Origin: an uncultured Collinsella sp.
GTDB lineage: Bacteria > Actinomycetota > Coriobacteriia > Coriobacteriales > Coriobacteriaceae
Length of the DNA stretch: 32,257 bases
Assembly (NCBI GenBank): GCA_900548075.1
Contig: URJD01000002.1
Coordinates: 1-32,257 of the forward strand
Direction: 5' to 3'
Positions 29,287 through 32,257 of this stretch are shown here, piece after piece (the stretch's first letter is position 1; the number at the start of each line of letters is the position of its first letter). The position numbers and the translations under genes were made by a program. A model generated the notes under the pieces. It was not told the origin of the DNA and did no database searches. It saw only the letters and a list, made by a program, of their open reading frames with translations.

Positions 29287-32257
29287 TACCGTCACCCTTG
29301 CCGCGCTTGGTCAGCACGAAGACGGCGATGAGCGCGAGGCCAATCACGCCGGCGGCGATGCCAACGATGGCGAGCGGATTGGTGCCAGTCTCCTGCTCGG
29401 AAGCACTAGAGGACTTCTTAGCAGTGGTCGTGGAAACAGCACCCGTATCGGACTTGGAATCGGACTTCTTGTCGGACGTGCCGTCCTTCCTGTCAGACTT
29501 CTTGTCAGACTTCTTCTCGTCCTTCTTATCGGACTTATCGGAGTCCTTCTTGTCGGACTTGTTGTCCCTGGTCTCGGTCTTGGTCGACACCGTCGTCTTG
29601 GTCACCGGCTTCTGGCCCGGGGCAATAACGCCGCCCTTCGAGCCGGAGCCAGAACCAGCGCCAGCGCCAGTGCCGGAACCAGTACCGGTACTAGAACCGC
29701 CGCCGCCATTCGAACCAACGCCACCGTTGCCACCATTAGCGCCAGCACCGCCATTGCCGCCAGGGTTAACGGCATTCTTGGTCCACTTGGCATACAACGT
29801 AAGGTCGGCCGTCACCGGCGTACCGAAGTCATACGCCTGCGTGCAAGCCTCATCGGTATACCAACCGCCGAAAGTGTAGCCATCGCGCGTCGGATCGGCC
29901 GGCTTGACCAGCTTGCCGTCGGCCGTAGCAACAAACTTAGTGTCGCAAGCAGACCCGCCGTTGGAATTAAAGGCAACCGTCCAAGACTCAACGGCCCCGA
30001 GCTTGAACAGCGTGCCCGAATCATTGATGTAGTACAGGTTGCCAGATGCATCGGCAATGACCGGAGAGTCACAGTACTGGTAATGGCCAGCCGCATCATA
30101 AATCTGCGTCGCCTCTGCATCGCCGAGCGTATAGCGATACACGCCACCACCAGCAGAGTAGTTGACGTAATCCTTGCTATCCGCGCTGTTAACGGTGAAG
30201 TACACATAGGTCTTGCCGCCCTGAACACTCACCAGCGGAGTAGCAGCAATACCGTTGAGGCCAGCCGGCAGCGCCTTGCCGTCGGCAGCAGCGACCATCG
30301 TGGTCTTACCCGTCTTCAGGTTATAGAGAACCAGAGCAGAGCCCGTAGCCGTCTGTCCGCCGACAATCAGATTGTCACCAAACACCGCAGGGGCGCTCAG
30401 ATTATTCGTAAGGCCCAGATCAACCGTCTTCTGTGCACTCAGCACACCCTTCGCCGAAAGCGAAATCACATGGAGCTTTCCGTCGTGCGTCATCTGATAG
30501 AAGGTCGAACCATTGGACGGATCGGCAATGCAATCGGCATTTGCGACAGCGCCGAGCTCCATGGTCGAAACGACATCGCCCGTCGTCTTATCAATGCACT
30601 TAAGCGTACCCGCGCTCGTAGGAACGATGGCATACTTATCCGTCAAAGCCGCACCAGTCCAGTAATAGCCCTCGGTAGGGTCGATGTTCTGCCAAGAAAC
30701 TTCGCCCGTGGCAATCTTAATGCGTGCAAAGGAGCCGTTGCCGTAGGTCGCGTTGTAATTCTCGTCATACGAAATATCGACCGAGCCTACATAGACGTAC
30801 TCGCCGTCCGAAACGACGGTGCAGGAGCTCTGCGTCAAATCCGTCAAACCAGGCGTCAGCCACTTGCAGATCAGCTTGTCTGCAGTAATCGCCTGGACCG
30901 CACCGCCGTTGAGCGGAACGATGATAAGGCCATTGGTATAGATCGGACGAGAAGTATAGCTCACCTTGGAGGCAAGCGGCGCAGAGGTAACCTTTTTGCC
31001 CGTGGACGAATCGATCTTAATGAGCTCGTTCTCGGTCGCGATGTACACAAAGCCGTTAGCGATGACAGGCTCGCTGCAGTTGGCATACTGCTGACCAGAC
31101 TCGGCCTTCCAATCGAAGGCCCACTTAAGACCGGCGGCCTGCGCAGGCGTCTTGGCATCCGTTACGGTCGAACCGTTGCCACTGTTGCCGTAGCCGGCCC
31201 ACTCGGCATCCCAATCAGGAGTCGTCGCGCTCGGGTCCACGACAATCTTGTCGGGATCGGGCATGGCCGAATCGTCGGTGGTATAGGCAAGCGTAACCTT
31301 ATCGCCGCTCTTGAGCGTAATCTGATTGGCGCAGAGTAAGGAGGGCTCTCCGTTGATATACAGGTGCCAATATTTATTGGTCGCAGCATCCCAGGCATAC
31401 GGCTTGTGATCGAACGGCGAGTTGATGGAATTGAGGAACCAGTACTCACCACTCTGGGAGCCGTTGTACGTAACGCCCTTGGCCTTCAGGACCGTCTCAA
31501 TAAGGTTCTGAGCCGTAGAGCCCTCGGGCAGGGAAACATTGCTTGCCGAGCCCCAGCGAGTATTGTTGCCGTTGACATCGGGACCGATAACATCGACAGA
31601 CCCAAGAACCTGGCCAGGAAGGGCATCGCTGTCGCCAGCATACATAAAGGTGACGGCGTCACCGTCTTGGAGTTCGTAGTTGCCGGCACCGACCGTAGCG
31701 GACTTGCGATTTACATAGAATTGCCAATAACTGCGGGTCGCAGGATCATACTTATAGGTCTTACCGTCAAGTGGCGAGTCAATGCCGCTGAGGTACCAAC
31801 CCCAAGACTCTTCTGTAGCATGGAGGGTAAGACCAGTCTGCTCCAGCAAATCCTTGGCAGTAGAGCCTGCCTTGAGGCTCATCTGACCCGTCGAAGCCCA
31901 AACCTGCTGCTTGCCGTCCTTGTCCTTACCGAGGACCTGAACGGAAGCATGGACAGAGTCGGACGGCAACTGGTCGCCCCAGCCACCGTAGAACCACGTG
32001 ACGGTATCGCCGGCATGGATGGTGACATTGTCCGCCGTATAGTCACTCGACTTGCCGTTGATGAACAGCTGCCAACAGGTCGAATAATCGAACGGCGTAC
32101 CCAGCTCAACGCCGTTGTACTTAAGGCTCAGAATGAAGGAGCCCGCAGCAACGGCGTCGATGCCATTCGCCTCGAGCGCGACCTTCGTAAGGTCAAGTGC
32201 GTTCGAGCCGGACGTCACCACATACTGCGCGTTATCGACCCAAGTCTGAGTCTTGCC
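29276..32257 (-). CDS. Large surface protein: DUF4430 repeats, PQQ-type propeller, InlB-like repeat, stalk and C-terminal membrane anchor (5' end beyond the right edge)
   Basis: The frame is open through the edge at 32257, so the first exon-like part including the signal peptide is outside. The visible 993 residues contain: three DUF4430 repeats (about 32257-31980, 31948-31637, 31606-31277), each with a W-x-F/Y-x-N-x-x-S core (W-Q-L-F-I-N-G-K-S, W-Q-F-Y-V-N-R-K-S, W-H-L-Y-I-N-G-E-P-S) and G-D-x-V-T; a beta-propeller of PQQ/quinoprotein style (about 31132-29840) with repeated V-Y-I-A, K-I-D-S-S-T-G-K-K phrases; an InlB/Listeria-Bacteroides type repeat G-Y-T-F-G-G-W-Y-T-D-E at about 29990-29780; a Gly/Asn/Ser-rich then Lys/Asp/Ser-rich stalk; and a C-terminal helix (P-L-A-I-V-G-I-A-A-G-V-I-G-L-A-L-I) with basic tail K-R-G-K. 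The segment before it, E-Q-E-T-G, recalls a sortase site but lacks L-P. It is the upstream member of an overlapping gene pair. Confidence 0.88.
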   Translation of the reverse strand, partial: GKTQTWVDNAQYVVTSGSNALDLTKVALEANGIDAVAAGSFILSLKYNGVELGTPFDYSTCWQLFINGKSSDYTADNVTIHAGDTVTWFYGGWGDQLPSDSVHASVQVLGKDKDGKQQVWASTGQMSLKAGSTAKDLLEQTGLTLHATEESWGWYLSGIDSPLDGKTYKYDPATRSYWQFYVNRKSATVGAGNYELQDGDAVTFMYAGDSDALPGQVLGSVDVIGPDVNGNNTRWGSASNVSLPEGSTAQNLIETVLKAKGVTYNGSQSGEYWFLNSINSPFDHKPYAWDAATNKYWHLYINGEPSLLCANQITLKSGDKVTLAYTTDDSAMPDPDKIVVDPSATTPDWDAEWAGYGNSGNGSTVTDAKTPAQAAGLKWAFDWKAESGQQYANCSEPVIANGFVYIATENELIKIDSSTGKKVTSAPLASKVSYTSRPIYTNGLIIVPLNGGAVQAITADKLICKWLTPGLTDLTQSSCTVVSDGEYVYVGSVDISYDENYNATYGNGSFARIKIATGEVSWQNIDPTEGYYWTGAALTDKYAIVPTSAGTLKCIDKTTGDVVSTMELGAVANADCIADPSNGSTFYQMTHDGKLHVISLSAKGVLSAQKTVDLGLTNNLSAPAVFGDNLIVGGQTATGSALVLYNLKTGKTTMVAAADGKALPAGLNGIAATPLVSVQGGKTYVYFTVNSADSKDYVNYSAGGGVYRYTLGDAEATQIYDAAGHYQYCDSPVIADASGNLYYINDSGTLFKLGAVESWTVAFNSNGGSACDTKFVATADGKLVKPADPTRDGYTFGGWYTDEACTQAYDFGTPVTADLTLYAKWTKNAVNPGGNGGAGANGGNGGVGSNGGGGSSTGTGSGTGAGAGSGSGSKGGVIAPGQKPVTKTTVSTKTETRDNKSDKKDSDKSDKKDEKKSDKKSDRKDGTSDKKSDSKSDTGAVSTTTAKKSSSASEQETGTNPLAIVGIAAGVIGLALIAVFVLTKRGKGDGNAR

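Noticed and set aside
29274..29288. A frameshift splitting one DUF4430 gene into two
   Set aside because: The upstream protein ends in a natural membrane helix and basic tail, and the downstream gene has its own ribosome site, start and transmembrane segment, so these are two overlapping genes.
29370..29405. LPXTG sortase anchor in the large surface protein
   Set aside because: The sequence is E-Q-E-T-G before the helix; the L-P is missing, so I call it only a C-terminal membrane anchor.
29069..31339. A 756-codon open frame on the plus strand
   Set aside because: Antisense of the DUF4430/propeller gene, with Arg/Ala-rich low-information sequence and no recognisable domain or ribosome site.

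Overview
The window is a high-GC bacterial chromosome segment with compact, mostly syntenic housekeeping genes. Gene content (a PstSCAB phosphate transporter with a twin-arginine-like lipoprotein PstS, a PepV-type dipeptidase, two DegV proteins, class III fructose-1,6-bisphosphatase, queuosine enzymes including QueH, Lys/Asp/Ser-rich DUF4430 surface proteins) and the style of the intergenic palindromes suggest a gut actinobacterium of the Coriobacteriia, most likely Collinsella or a close relative. This assignment is inference from familiarity, not a database result.

Layout. 1-3141: pst operon on the minus strand (pstS-pstC-pstA-pstB, with pstB running off the left edge) and an upstream pair of 11-bp direct repeats that look like a PHO box. 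3184-6527: pepV and a HAD phosphatase (minus), then a divergent degV (plus), with both outer ends closed by copies of one palindromic repeat. 6444-10082: an accessory island of visibly lower GC. It contains a 230-bp element with 36-bp inverted ends and a 994-residue TOTE-type primase-helicase with a decayed phospholipase D-like tail, and it is bracketed by two nearly identical palindromes. 10098-10789: a YafQ/DinJ-type toxin-antitoxin pair with a triple operator. 10822-18990: minus-strand LOG protein, tgt, SDR, queA, queH and a DUF3267 membrane protein, interrupted by one plus-strand tail-anchored coiled-coil gene. Two related structured intergenic elements end exactly at the stop codons of the SDR and queA genes. 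19123-23964: metG, an RsmB/NOP-type rRNA methyltransferase, a 56-residue membrane protein on the other strand, and a TIM-barrel protein. 23996-28284: degV2 (minus), fbp and two GtrA paralogues (plus). 28324-32257: two overlapping minus-strand genes for DUF4430 proteins, the upstream one a large wall/membrane-anchored protein with at least three DUF4430 repeats, a PQQ-type beta-propeller and a lysine-rich stalk, continuing past the right edge.

Functional links. PstSCAB imports phosphate. Tgt, QueA and QueH are three steps of queuosine-tRNA modification and lie within 7 kb on one strand, though not as one operon. The two DUF4430 genes overlap and should be co-expressed, probably forming a surface binding complex whose ligand cannot be told from sequence. 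The most unusual material is the repeat-bracketed TOTE island, the paired intergenic elements with nested stems that differ in sequence but keep pairing, and the DUF4430/propeller surface protein. No tRNA, rRNA or CRISPR array was recognised.
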